DNA from: an uncultured Lachnospiraceae bacterium
GTDB lineage: Bacteria > Bacillota > Clostridia > Lachnospirales > Lachnospiraceae
Direction of reading: 5' to 3'
Assembly (NCBI GenBank): GCA_910579645.1
Contig: CAJTVK010000173.1
Coordinates: forward strand, 1 to 7,609
DNA: 7,609 bases
Shown here one piece after another: positions 1 through 6,018 of the stretch (positions are counted from its first letter, which is position 1; every line of letters begins with the position of its first letter). A program made the position numbers and the translations under genes. The notes under the pieces are model-generated. The model worked only from the letters and a program-made list of their open reading frames with translations, had not been told where the DNA came from and searched no databases.

Positions 1-12
1 AAGGAGATGTAT

Positions 13-90
13 ATGGACTATATTAAAAATGAGATTCCAAAGGAGCAGGAGGGTTTTATTTCAAAATATGATGTAAATTATGGCAATTAA
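13..90 (+). CDS. short ORF of unknown function, possibly a gene fragment
   Basis: A 25-residue reading frame starts at ATG 13 and ends at TAA 88-90. A good ribosome site (AAGGAG, 1-6) lies six bases before the ATG. The frame is also open to the left window edge, so this could instead be the tail of a longer gene. The peptide is hydrophilic, rich in Lys, Glu and Tyr, with no motif I recognise. Stops occur in all three plus frames between 88 and 118, just before the oxidoreductase remnant. The best reading is leftover coding sequence beside a deletion or rearrangement point. I assign no function. Confidence 0.25.
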   Translation: MDYIKNEIPKEQEGFISKYDVNYGN

Positions 91-110
91 GTATGAAAGA
101 CGCTGTATGA

Positions 111-407
111 ACTAGGAGCAAGAGAGGGCTGATGCCGCATATCCGTCCGGGATGCCGTGTGGACTACGGCGTGGGGCGCATCCTTTTTGCAGGGGAAGCC
201 GCCGGGTTCTTAAACCCGATGGGAGAGGGCATATCTGCCGGGATGGAGAGCGGGTACTGCGCCGCCAGTGCAGTCATGGAACATTTCGACAACCCGGAAA
301 CAGTCCGGGAGGCATACAGGCAAAGCACGGAAAATCTGAAATCCTATATGCAGCGCCAGTGGAGCCTTGTCGGGGGAATGGCTGGCACGTTCAGGGAGAT
401 GGAATAA
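111..407 (+). pseudogene. C-terminal remnant of a FAD-dependent oxidoreductase (geranylgeranyl-reductase-like)
   Basis: The frame is open from 111, directly after an in-frame TGA at 108-110, to TAA 405-407. The first ATG is at 132, giving 91 residues. The segment RILFAGEAAGFLNPMGEGI (residues 16-34) matches the second FAD-contacting motif of the geranylgeranyl reductase / p-hydroxybenzoate hydroxylase fold, usually written GDAAG..P..GEGI. Here the aspartate is replaced by glutamate. A helical tail with SG, YRQ and SYMQRQW segments follows, as expected near the C-terminus. Whole members run to roughly 340-400 residues and begin with a GxGxxG Rossmann motif, which is absent. A purine-rich stretch before ATG 132 could by chance serve as a ribosome site, but 91 residues lack the NAD(P)/FAD core, so an active enzyme is unlikely. 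The family call is firm; the loss of the 5' part is clear from the upstream stops. Confidence 0.7.
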
Positions 408-453
408 GTGTGAAAAGGACTGGTCGATACTCGCAGGTAAAACCTTTATACAA

Positions 454-523
454 ACACGGAAACTGACTGTATTATCACGGAAACCCGCTGGGAGTTTTCG
501 TGATAGTATAAGGGTTTTCGTGT
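454..523. repeat. 70-bp imperfect palindrome between convergent genes
   Basis: The outer arms ACACGGAAAC (454-463) and GTTTTCGTGT (514-523) pair over 10 bp with one G-T wobble. After a small internal loop, 468-484 pairs with 494-510, including TATCACGGAAAC against GTTTTCGTGATA, with three wobbles; the loop is nine bases (485-493). It sits between the end of the oxidoreductase remnant and the end of the kinase gene, which converge here. Its right half closely resembles 6955-6989. It could act as a two-way transcript end, but neither side has a run of T, so a mobile or REP-like repeat is equally possible. Confidence 0.65.
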
Positions 524-545
524 AAGGAGTTGCGGTTTCATTGGT

Positions 546-1916
546 TCAGTTTATAGATTCAATCGGAAAATCTAAAACAACTTCGCAGCCTTCTTGTTCG
601 TTGCTTTCAATCTGCATAATTCCTTTATGCGCGTTTACAATCTGATGTACAAGGATTAGGCCAAGTCCATGTCTCAAATCCAGTCTGTCATCCGTGCTTT
701 CCATGTAATGCGGTTTCTCGTTTAGTTCTCTTAATTTTTCGCTCGATATGCCTGCCCCATTATCGGATACGGAAAGGGAAATATTTTTGTCTGTACAGTC
801 AAGGGTCAGTGTGATGCCGCAGCCGTTCGGATTGTGGCGGATACTGTTCTGCACAAGGTTACCTATGGCTCTTGAAATTAAGCGGGCATCACAGGAAAAG
901 AAAATTGTTTCCGCCATAGGTGTGATTACAATATCTAAGGAATATTCATCAGGAAGGCCTGTATTGAGTAATTCGGCAGTATAGGAGCGTAGCAGCCCTG
1001 CCAGGCTTACAGGCTCTTTATGGAGGGGCTGCATTTCATATTCCAGTCTCGATACGAGATTAAGATCTTGAACTAACTCCCGGATTTTGATGCTTTGCCG
1101 TCTTATGATTTCAGCCTCTTCCCGGATGCGGGGCTCCGCTCTTTTTTCTTGTGAAATCCGTTCCGCATACCCCATGATCATGGAGAGTGGTGTCCGTATG
1201 TCGTGGGAAACACCGCTGATCCAGTTCGCGCGGGCTTTGTTCTGCCTGTTAATGATATTGGAGGCTTTATTGACGCTGTCCGCTATTTCCGACAGTTCCC
1301 CGCGTACAGGAAGGGAAGCCGGCCTGCCGTCTGCGAGTGTTTCGATGGAGGTTATGATCGGCCTGGCATTTTTAAGGATTTTCCGTTTGGAGAAATAATA
1401 AGCTAAAAATAAGATAGTAAAGTCAGCCGCCAGTATTCCTAAAATAAAAAAAGGAAAGGCTTTGATGGAACGCAGTGAATAATAGTTGCTCGGCAATTTC
1501 ATATAACTGTCTTGCGGATAACCTAAAATCAGCATACCGTCATCCGTGTTCCTGATGAAGACGGGGTAATCGGCAAGATACCCTTTTGCAAATACGGCCA
1601 CATCTTGGACAGTGAAATGATCCGGTATCCCGTCCGGTGCGTCTATATCCCAGATTCTGTTTCCTTCCGTGTCAAGGTAAACGGCCCAGATATGGCTGTT
1701 CCTTAACAGATCAGACGCTTCCTGCGGGATGCCTTTCAAGGAAGCGTCTGAGGCAGTCCTGTTTAATATATTCTGCGGTGAAATGCTGCCGTAATCTTTT
1801 GTCACAACTCCATAAAATGTCCAGCCAAAAGCAATGCCGTTGATTAACAGCAGAAAGATGGCCAGCCCGGCAAAGGCTGCCAGATACTTTGATATATATT
1901 TTCCAAGCGTTTTCAT
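546..1916 (-). CDS. sensor histidine kinase, membrane-bound, probably sensing antimicrobial peptide or envelope stress
   Basis: The 456-residue kinase phosphorylates itself on histidine and passes the phosphate to the regulator encoded just upstream. Membrane helices lie at about residues 12-36 and 153-175. They enclose an extracytoplasmic domain of about 115 residues, the likely sensor. A HAMP-like linker follows (176-228; Pro186, then GEL at 206-208). The H-box is SHDIRTP with His238 as the phospho-acceptor. The ATP-binding domain shows the N-box NLVQNSIRHN (353-362), the G1 box DNGAGI (385-390) and the G2 box HGLGL (416-420). All catalytic motifs look intact. The ribosome site AAGGAAG (1924-1930, complement) lies inside the end of the regulator gene and the two genes are four bases apart, so they are co-transcribed. 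The arrangement divergent from a lantibiotic-type ABC operon suggests a role like SpaK or CprK; the ligand is not deducible. Confidence 0.93.
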   Translation of the reverse strand: MKTLGKYISKYLAAFAGLAIFLLLINGIAFGWTFYGVVTKDYGSISPQNILNRTASDASLKGIPQEASDLLRNSHIWAVYLDTEGNRIWDIDAPDGIPDHFTVQDVAVFAKGYLADYPVFIRNTDDGMLILGYPQDSYMKLPSNYYSLRSIKAFPFFILGILAADFTILFLAYYFSKRKILKNARPIITSIETLADGRPASLPVRGELSEIADSVNKASNIINRQNKARANWISGVSHDIRTPLSMIMGYAERISQEKRAEPRIREEAEIIRRQSIKIRELVQDLNLVSRLEYEMQPLHKEPVSLAGLLRSYTAELLNTGLPDEYSLDIVITPMAETIFFSCDARLISRAIGNLVQNSIRHNPNGCGITLTLDCTDKNISLSVSDNGAGISSEKLRELNEKPHYMESTDDRLDLRHGLGLILVHQIVNAHKGIMQIESNEQEGCEVVLDFPIESIN

Positions 1917-1920
1917 GGCT

Positions 1921-2622
1921 TCACTTCCTTATGTTCAGTTTATAGCCGAGTCCCTTGACCGTGATCAGGGAGACGGGTTTTGACGGGTCTGTTTCGATTT
2001 TTTCGCGGATTCGGCGGACATGGGCATTCAGGCTGTTCTCATAGCCAAAGGGGTTATCGCCCCACAGGGCTTCGCATAACGTATCCACGGTAACGATCCT
2101 TCCTTCGCTGCGGGCAAGCGTTTCCAGAAAAATATATTCTTTGGCGGTCAGAGGTATGGCCTTGTCGGCTTTGCGGACTTCGGCCCGGCCAAAGTCAACG
2201 GTGCAGCCATCCAGTTCGACAAACGGTGCGTCTTCCTTATAGCACCGGCGCAAGACGGCATAAATGCGGAACAACAGTTCCTGCGGCAGGAAGGGCTTTG
2301 CAATATAGTCGTCCGCCCCAAGACCAAGCCCGGAGAGCCTGTCTGCCGCCTCGTCCTTCGCAGTCAGAAAAATCACCGGCACATCTGAAAAGGCTCGTAT
2401 CTGCTGCATAAGCCAAAAGCCGTCCCCGTCCGGCAGCATTACATCCAAAATAGCAAGGTCCGGCTTCTCGTTTTGAAACATTGAGACTGCGTCTTTTGCA
2501 GAAACCGCGGTCACAATATTCCCAAACCCATCATCCGATAAGATGGATGTAACCATTTGCAGCAGTTCCGGTTCATCATCCACAAGCAGGAGTTTTTTAT
2601 TTTGTAAAAAGGAATGATCCAT
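1921..2622 (-). CDS. OmpR/PhoB-family response regulator
   Basis: The 233-residue transcription factor is the partner of the adjacent kinase. The receiver domain (about 9-125) has the acidic pair Asp15/Asp16, the phosphorylation site Asp60 (in LAILDVMLPDGDG), Thr87 and Lys109 (in AKPF). The C-terminal winged helix (about 135-230) shows the typical LTAKEYIFLETLA, the recognition-helix segment SLNAHVRRIREKI, and the wing ending GLGYKL. The start is well supported: GGAGG (complement of 2631-2635) lies eight bases before ATG 2620-2622. Length is normal for the family. It is transcribed away from the ABC operon, and tandem 11-bp repeats lie between the two, so autoregulation together with activation of the transporter is likely. 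Function as a two-component regulator is firm; the target operon is an inference from position. Confidence 0.95.
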   Translation of the reverse strand: MDHSFLQNKKLLLVDDEPELLQMVTSILSDDGFGNIVTAVSAKDAVSMFQNEKPDLAILDVMLPDGDGFWLMQQIRAFSDVPVIFLTAKDEAADRLSGLGLGADDYIAKPFLPQELLFRIYAVLRRCYKEDAPFVELDGCTVDFGRAEVRKADKAIPLTAKEYIFLETLARSEGRIVTVDTLCEALWGDNPFGYENSLNAHVRRIREKIETDPSKPVSLITVKGLGYKLNIRK

Positions 2623-2669
2623 GGTTGAAACCTCCGTGATTCTGGCAGATTATCCTGCCCTTTGCGGAC

Positions 2670-2698
2670 ATTATACCATACTCTTTTTTATATATAAG
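2670..2698 (-). promoter_or_regulatory. candidate promoter of the regulator-kinase operon
   Basis: On the minus strand there is a perfect -10 box TATAAT (complement of 2670-2675). Seventeen bases upstream of it lies CTTATA (complement of 2693-2698), a poor -35 match. The weak -35 suggests help from an activator, and the direct repeats at 2709-2730 lie just upstream. The leader also contains a small hairpin, GGCAG/CTGCC at 2644-2659, close to the ribosome site. Confidence 0.55.
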
Positions 2699-2708
2699 CC
2701 GTTTTTTG

Positions 2709-2730
2709 AAAAAGTAAGGAAAAAGTAAGG
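2709..2730. promoter_or_regulatory. tandem 11-bp direct repeat, probable response-regulator operator
   Basis: The unit AAAAAGTAAGG occurs twice with no gap (2709-2719 and 2720-2730). Head-to-tail half-sites with an 11-bp period, about one helical turn, are the usual binding arrangement for OmpR/PhoB-type dimers. The site lies between the two divergent transcription units, about 33 bp from the minus-strand -10 box. It is a similar distance (31 bp) from TACCAT (2762-2767), a weak candidate -10 box for the transporter operon with no convincing -35. That pattern fits one shared operator that activates both directions. The repeat is directly visible; the binding protein is inferred. Confidence 0.65.
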
Positions 2731-2792
2731 TCACGGGAAAGTTAATGTCAGGTTGGTGCTGTACCATAGAGACATGGAAAGGAGTTGGTTTT

Positions 2793-3551
2793 ATGGAATA
2801 TATCATTACCACTGAACAGTTGACGAAAAAATATAAAAACTTTGTTTCTGTCAACAATGTTTCACTTCACATTCGGAAAGGCAGTATTTACGGATTCCTC
2901 GGCCCCAACGGCGCAGGAAAATCGACTACCATGAAGATGCTGCTGGGACTGACTGCCCCCACAAAAGGCAGCTTTGCCATTGATGGCAGACATTTTCCGG
3001 AAGACCGGATCGACATACTGAAAGAGGTAGGCTCTTTTATTGAATCGCCATCTTTTTATGCAAACCTGACCGGTCGGGAAAATCTTGATATTATCCGCCG
3101 TATTTTGGGGCTGCCAGAGACTTCGGTTGACGATGCCTTGGAGCTGGTCGGCCTGGAGGAATTTGGAGGACGTCTGGCAAAGAAATATTCGCTGGGCATG
3201 AAACAGCGACTCGGTCTTGCTGGTGCGCTGTTGGGGCGGCCGCCTGTCTTGATTCTGGATGAACCGACGAACGGGCTTGACCCTTCCGGCATCCATGAGA
3301 TCAGGAATCTGGTGAAGTCCCTGCCGGATCTTTATGACTGCACCATAATGATCTCATCCCATATGCTATCTGAAATAGAACTGATGGCGGATGACATCGG
3401 AATCCTCAATCATGGAAACCTTCTGTTTGAAGGGAGCCTGGAGGACCTGCGGCACAGTGCGGGAAAGGCAGAAAGTACTAATCTGGAAGATGTGTTCCTA
3501 ACCATGGTGGAGCAGGATAACACCAGCAGAAAGCAGAGGGCAAAACTATGA
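2793..3551 (+). CDS. lantibiotic-protection ABC transporter, ATP-binding subunit (LanF/CprA type)
   Basis: This 252-residue ATPase would power a membrane pump that removes lantibiotics or similar peptides from the cell surface. It shows Walker A GPNGAGKST (37-45), ABC signature YSLGMKQRL (132-140), Walker B VLILDEPTNGLD (152-163) and the switch histidine His190 (SSHM). The Q-loop position carries Glu84 (SFIESPSFY) instead of Gln, the E-loop known from LanF proteins such as NukF. ATG 2793 is chosen because AGGAG (2780-2784) lies eight bases before it. An in-frame ATG at 2745 would add 16 residues but has no ribosome site and crosses the likely promoter. The stop overlaps the next gene by four bases (ATGA), so expression is coupled. 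General drug-export BcrA-type ATPases are the main alternative, but the E-loop and the two non-fused permeases favour LanFEG. Confidence 0.92.
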   Translation: MEYIITTEQLTKKYKNFVSVNNVSLHIRKGSIYGFLGPNGAGKSTTMKMLLGLTAPTKGSFAIDGRHFPEDRIDILKEVGSFIESPSFYANLTGRENLDIIRRILGLPETSVDDALELVGLEEFGGRLAKKYSLGMKQRLGLAGALLGRPPVLILDEPTNGLDPSGIHEIRNLVKSLPDLYDCTIMISSHMLSEIELMADDIGILNHGNLLFEGSLEDLRHSAGKAESTNLEDVFLTMVEQDNTSRKQRAKL

Positions 3552-4273
3552 ATGCGTTGGCTGTCGAATTTCGGAAAGAAAAACGGACGGGCGTTATCCC
3601 GTTGCTGCTGGCAGTCGGTATTCTGGGCGCAGCTTATGCTTTCCTCAACTTCCTTGTGCGGAAGGATGCATTGCTGGGGCTCCCACTTGCGCCAATGGAT
3701 GTCCTGCTGACCCAGCTTTATGGCATGATCATGGTCTTGAATATGTTCGGCATCATAGTTGCCGCCTGCATGATTTATAATATGGAATTTAAGGGAAATG
3801 CCGTTAAAAAGATGTATATGCTCCCCATGAGTGTTTCGGGAATGTATTTTTGCAAATTTTTGATCTTGTTGGTCATGTTTCTGGTGGCGGTCGCTTTGCA
3901 GAATCTGTCGCTTATGTGGATTGGTATGGCGGAGCTACCGCAGGGAGCGTTTGAAATAGGAGCGCTGGTTAAATTTGCAGGCTATTCATTTCTGACGTCA
4001 ATGCCTGTATTGTCATTTATGGTTTTGGTCTCGTCCCGCTCCGTCAATATGTGGATGCCGCTGGGCGTTGGGGTAGCCGGATTTTTGAGCGGCATGGCAT
4101 TGGCTAATTCAGGTTCCGTCTTGCTGTTGGCCCATCCCTTTGTCATAATGCTGAAGCCTGCAGTTGCCATGAGCGCACAGCCAGATATGACGGTTGTCAC
4201 AGCCACTGTTATTGAGACATTGCTTTTTCTGGGCGCAGGGCTGTGGATGGCAAAGAATCTACGCTATGAATAA
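3548..4273 (+). CDS. lantibiotic-protection ABC transporter permease (LanE/MutE type)
   Basis: This 241-residue membrane protein has about six helices (near 16-35, 53-77, 101-125, 138-163, 168-188 and 215-235) and a short basic cytoplasmic start (EFRKEKR). Between helices 2 and 3 lies a cytoplasmic loop, EFKGNAVKKMYMLPMSVSG, with a conserved Glu, Lys and Pro pattern. The partner permease has a matching loop, and it is the probable contact with the ATPase. Length and topology fit the lantibiotic immunity ABC permeases of about 240-250 residues. The start overlaps the ATPase stop by four bases, and AGAGGG (3535-3540) is the likely ribosome site. Assignment as E rather than G rests only on gene order (F-E-G). 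Together with the ATPase and the next permease it should form one transporter in the cytoplasmic membrane. Confidence 0.82.
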   Translation: MNALAVEFRKEKRTGVIPLLLAVGILGAAYAFLNFLVRKDALLGLPLAPMDVLLTQLYGMIMVLNMFGIIVAACMIYNMEFKGNAVKKMYMLPMSVSGMYFCKFLILLVMFLVAVALQNLSLMWIGMAELPQGAFEIGALVKFAGYSFLTSMPVLSFMVLVSSRSVNMWMPLGVGVAGFLSGMALANSGSVLLLAHPFVIMLKPAVAMSAQPDMTVVTATVIETLLFLGAGLWMAKNLRYE

Positions 4274-4288
4274 GGAGGGATTGCAAGA

Positions 4289-5053
4289 ATGGATTTTGGG
4301 GAAGTTCTGAAAATTGAATTTATGAAAGTGAAACGATCAAAAATTGTACCATTGATTTTTATTGCCCCGTTGCTGGTGGTTGTCTCCGGGGTTGCAAACT
4401 TAAGTCATTATTTTACTTCGGAATATACAAACGCATGGCCTGCTATGTTCATCCAGAGCGCACTGGTTTATGCATACTATCTGTTGCCGTTCTCCATGAT
4501 CGTGGTCTGTGTGATGATTGCGGGACGGGAAACGGGGAATAATGGGATCTTAAAAATGCTGGCCCTGCCGGTCAGCCGGTATTTACTTTCCATGGCGAAA
4601 TTCTGCGTGCTGGTATTCTATCTGTTTATGGAGATGGCTGTGTTTTTTGCAGTATTTGTAATAGCCGGGACAGTTGCAACAAGGACAATGGGGGTGGCTG
4701 AAACATTGCCGGTTTTCTATCTTGTGAAATGGTGTGCGGGGTTGTTTCTGACAATGCTGCCGTGCGTGGGGACTATGTGGGCGATCACGGTCCTGTTTGA
4801 AAAGCCGCTGTTTTCTGTGGGCCTGAACCTGCTCCTGGTCATTCCCGGCGTACTGGTCGCAAATACACCGTTATGGATAGCATACCCGTATTGCTACAGC
4901 GGTTATCTGGTGTCCTGTTCCTTGCATGATTTTACGGTGGAATCTGGCACAGCGGCATTTATGCTGTTTCCTTTCCTGCCGGCTGCGGTTCTGGTCTTTG
5001 TATTGATGGTTGTGGTTGCTGCAATAAGATTTGGGAAAAAAGAAATGAGGTAA
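4289..5053 (+). CDS. lantibiotic-protection ABC transporter permease (LanG/MutG type)
   Basis: This 254-residue protein has about six membrane helices (near 19-37, 54-78, 104-128, 142-168, 174-194 and 222-246). It begins with a cytoplasmic EFMKVKRSK segment typical of these permeases. The loop between helices 2 and 3, GRETGNNGILKMLALPVSR, parallels the loop in the preceding permease, so the two are paralogous halves of one channel. The ribosome site AAGGAGGG starts in the previous stop codon, nine bases before ATG 4289, giving a 15-base gap. No own ATP-binding domain is present. The G designation comes from gene order. The C-terminus is charged (FGKKEMR), as expected on the cytoplasmic side. 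Confidence 0.82.
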   Translation: MDFGEVLKIEFMKVKRSKIVPLIFIAPLLVVVSGVANLSHYFTSEYTNAWPAMFIQSALVYAYYLLPFSMIVVCVMIAGRETGNNGILKMLALPVSRYLLSMAKFCVLVFYLFMEMAVFFAVFVIAGTVATRTMGVAETLPVFYLVKWCAGLFLTMLPCVGTMWAITVLFEKPLFSVGLNLLLVIPGVLVANTPLWIAYPYCYSGYLVSCSLHDFTVESGTAAFMLFPFLPAAVLVFVLMVVVAAIRFGKKEMR

Positions 5054-5356
5054 ATGATGATGGAAAACAAAAAATTGAAAACGTTAAGCAAGGCATCGTT
5101 GATTATCAGTATTTTGCCTTTGGCAACGCTCATCCCTGTGTTCCTTAAAATTACATTGCCAGAAGGGGTAAATACGGTCTGGGCGGGTGTCAATATTGTC
5201 TGTGCCTTGGCAGGCATTATCCTTTCAATCGTCTGTGTTAGGAGTAATGAGAGTCGCAGCCTTGTAAATATTGCGTCAACAATTATCAGTGCGTTTTGGT
5301 GCCTGTTGATGGCAGGCATTGCTGCAATGGCGTTGTTCCTGACTTTTATGCAGTAA
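5054..5356 (+). CDS. small three-helix membrane protein, possible transporter accessory (LanH-like topology)
   Basis: I do not recognise a sequence family. The 100-residue protein has a basic start (NKKLKTLSK) and three probable membrane helices (about 13-31, 43-61 and 75-98), with a short charged loop RSNESRS near 63-69. Three ATGs stand in a row (5054, 5057, 5060). GAGG (5047-5050) fits the second or third better, so the true start may be 5057 or 5060. It begins directly after the permease stop with no gap, so it is surely in the transporter operon. Known lantibiotic immunity operons can carry a small three-helix protein of similar size, such as NukH in nukacin ISK-1 producers. The likeness here is in size, topology and position only; homology is not shown. 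Confidence 0.75.
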   Translation: MMMENKKLKTLSKASLIISILPLATLIPVFLKITLPEGVNTVWAGVNIVCALAGIILSIVCVRSNESRSLVNIASTIISAFWCLLMAGIAAMALFLTFMQ

Positions 5357-5368
5357 GCAGGAGGGGCT

Positions 5369-5860
5369 ATGGAATTTTTTAAGAAAAAATTAGCTTTTCT
5401 TTTAATTGGAATCATGATTCTCTCATATACAGCGTGTTCTGGGTTGGAGAATTTGGCGGACGGTTTGCGAAGTGGCGCAGAGCAGGTTGGTGACAATGTT
5501 GTCATAGGGAAAAGCAATGCTCTCATTACACCTTATCAGTCTTTTGATGGAAACCGTACTTCGGATAATGCGGCTTTTCTGGCAACTTATGATGCATCGG
5601 TGAGCGGTTTTGACGGACAGGATATACTGGTTGGAAATACTGATCTCAAAGGCAGCGATTGCCGGGAAATTACAATACGCTATTCTTTTGATACTGTTTC
5701 TGGTGGTTGTCGGCTGGTCTATACTGACCCGGATTTGGAGGAAAATGTACTGGCTGAAAATGGGGGCGGCAGTATTACAGTGCAGCTTAAAAGTGGTGCA
5801 AACTATATTGGGCTTTATGGAATGGATTATAAAGGGACTATCCAGATTACTGTAGAGTAG
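5369..5860 (+). CDS. secreted lipoprotein, possible immunity lipoprotein (LanI-like by size and context)
   Basis: This 163-residue protein starts with a lipoprotein signal: a basic KKK, a hydrophobic stretch (8-19), and a lipobox-like YTAC with Cys23 as the lipidated residue. Tyr at -3 is unusual. The mature part (about 140 residues) would sit outside the membrane. It is acidic, Gly- and Ser-rich, and probably mostly beta strands (for example EITIRYSFDTVSGGCRL and GSITVQLKSG). No enzyme motif is visible. The ribosome site AGGAGG (5359-5364) lies four bases before ATG 5369, and the preceding gene ends 12 bases upstream. Lantibiotic immunity lipoproteins such as SpaI are of similar length and sit beside LanFEG genes, which suggests a peptide-binding role. 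That is inferred from context; sequence homology was not seen. Two mature cysteines (about 98 and 113) could form a disulfide. Confidence 0.8.
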   Translation: MEFFKKKLAFLLIGIMILSYTACSGLENLADGLRSGAEQVGDNVVIGKSNALITPYQSFDGNRTSDNAAFLATYDASVSGFDGQDILVGNTDLKGSDCREITIRYSFDTVSGGCRLVYTDPDLEENVLAENGGGSITVQLKSGANYIGLYGMDYKGTIQITVE

Positions 5861-5945
5861 GGTTTAGACCGCCGCTATGGTTTACTGCTATATACGGCGG
5901 TCTGCCTGATAGCTGAAAACGACCTGATGAGAATTTCGCGCAATA
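5861..5945. repeat. intergenic hairpin repeat, copy A, after the transporter operon
   Basis: A perfect 9-bp stem, AGACCGCCG (5866-5874) with CGGCGGTCT (5895-5903), encloses a 20-base loop. The block CGGCGGTCTGCCTG, then GAAAAC, then GATG-GA-TTTC recurs after the metallophosphoesterase gene (copy B, from 6898). The loop beginning CTATGG is also shared. Placed five bases after the lipoprotein stop, it may end or protect the operon transcript, but no T-run follows, so it is not a standard intrinsic terminator. Confidence 0.6.
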
Positions 5946-5949
5946 GTGG

Positions 5950-5979
5950 TTGATAAAATACCCTTTAATCCGATATTAT
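5950..5979 (+). promoter_or_regulatory. candidate promoter of the metallophosphoesterase gene
   Basis: TTGATA (5950-5955) and TATTAT (5974-5979) match the -35 and -10 consensus at five of six bases each, with an 18-base spacer. The expected transcript start lies about 30 bases before ATG 6019. An 8-bp inverted pair, TGATAAAA (5951-5958) and TTTTATCA (5996-6003), flanks the -10 box and could be an operator. Confidence 0.6.
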
Positions 5980-6018
5980 CCGTGAAAGATTTTTGTTTTA
6001 TCATGGAAAGGGAAAAGC

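Noticed and set aside
152..466. 104-residue plus-strand frame overlapping the oxidoreductase remnant
   Set aside because: It is the shifted frame of the flavoprotein; the FAD motif is in the other frame and this one is low-complexity Arg/Gly-rich.
454..523. CRISPR-like array from the repeated CACGGAAAC/GTTTTCGTG units
   Set aside because: The units are too short, inverted rather than direct, and have no regular spacers.
2745..2792. Longer N-terminus for the ABC ATPase starting at ATG 2745
   Set aside because: There is no ribosome site before it, the extra residues do not fit the family, and it would run through the probable promoter; ATG 2793 has AGGAG at correct spacing.
4903..5526. 207-residue minus-strand frame
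   Set aside because: It lies opposite three well-supported plus-strand genes with ribosome sites, and its protein has no recognisable domain; it is a shadow frame.
5866..5903. Intrinsic terminator after the transporter operon
   Set aside because: The stem is strong, but the loop is 20 bases and no T-run follows; it is recorded as a repeat rather than a terminator.
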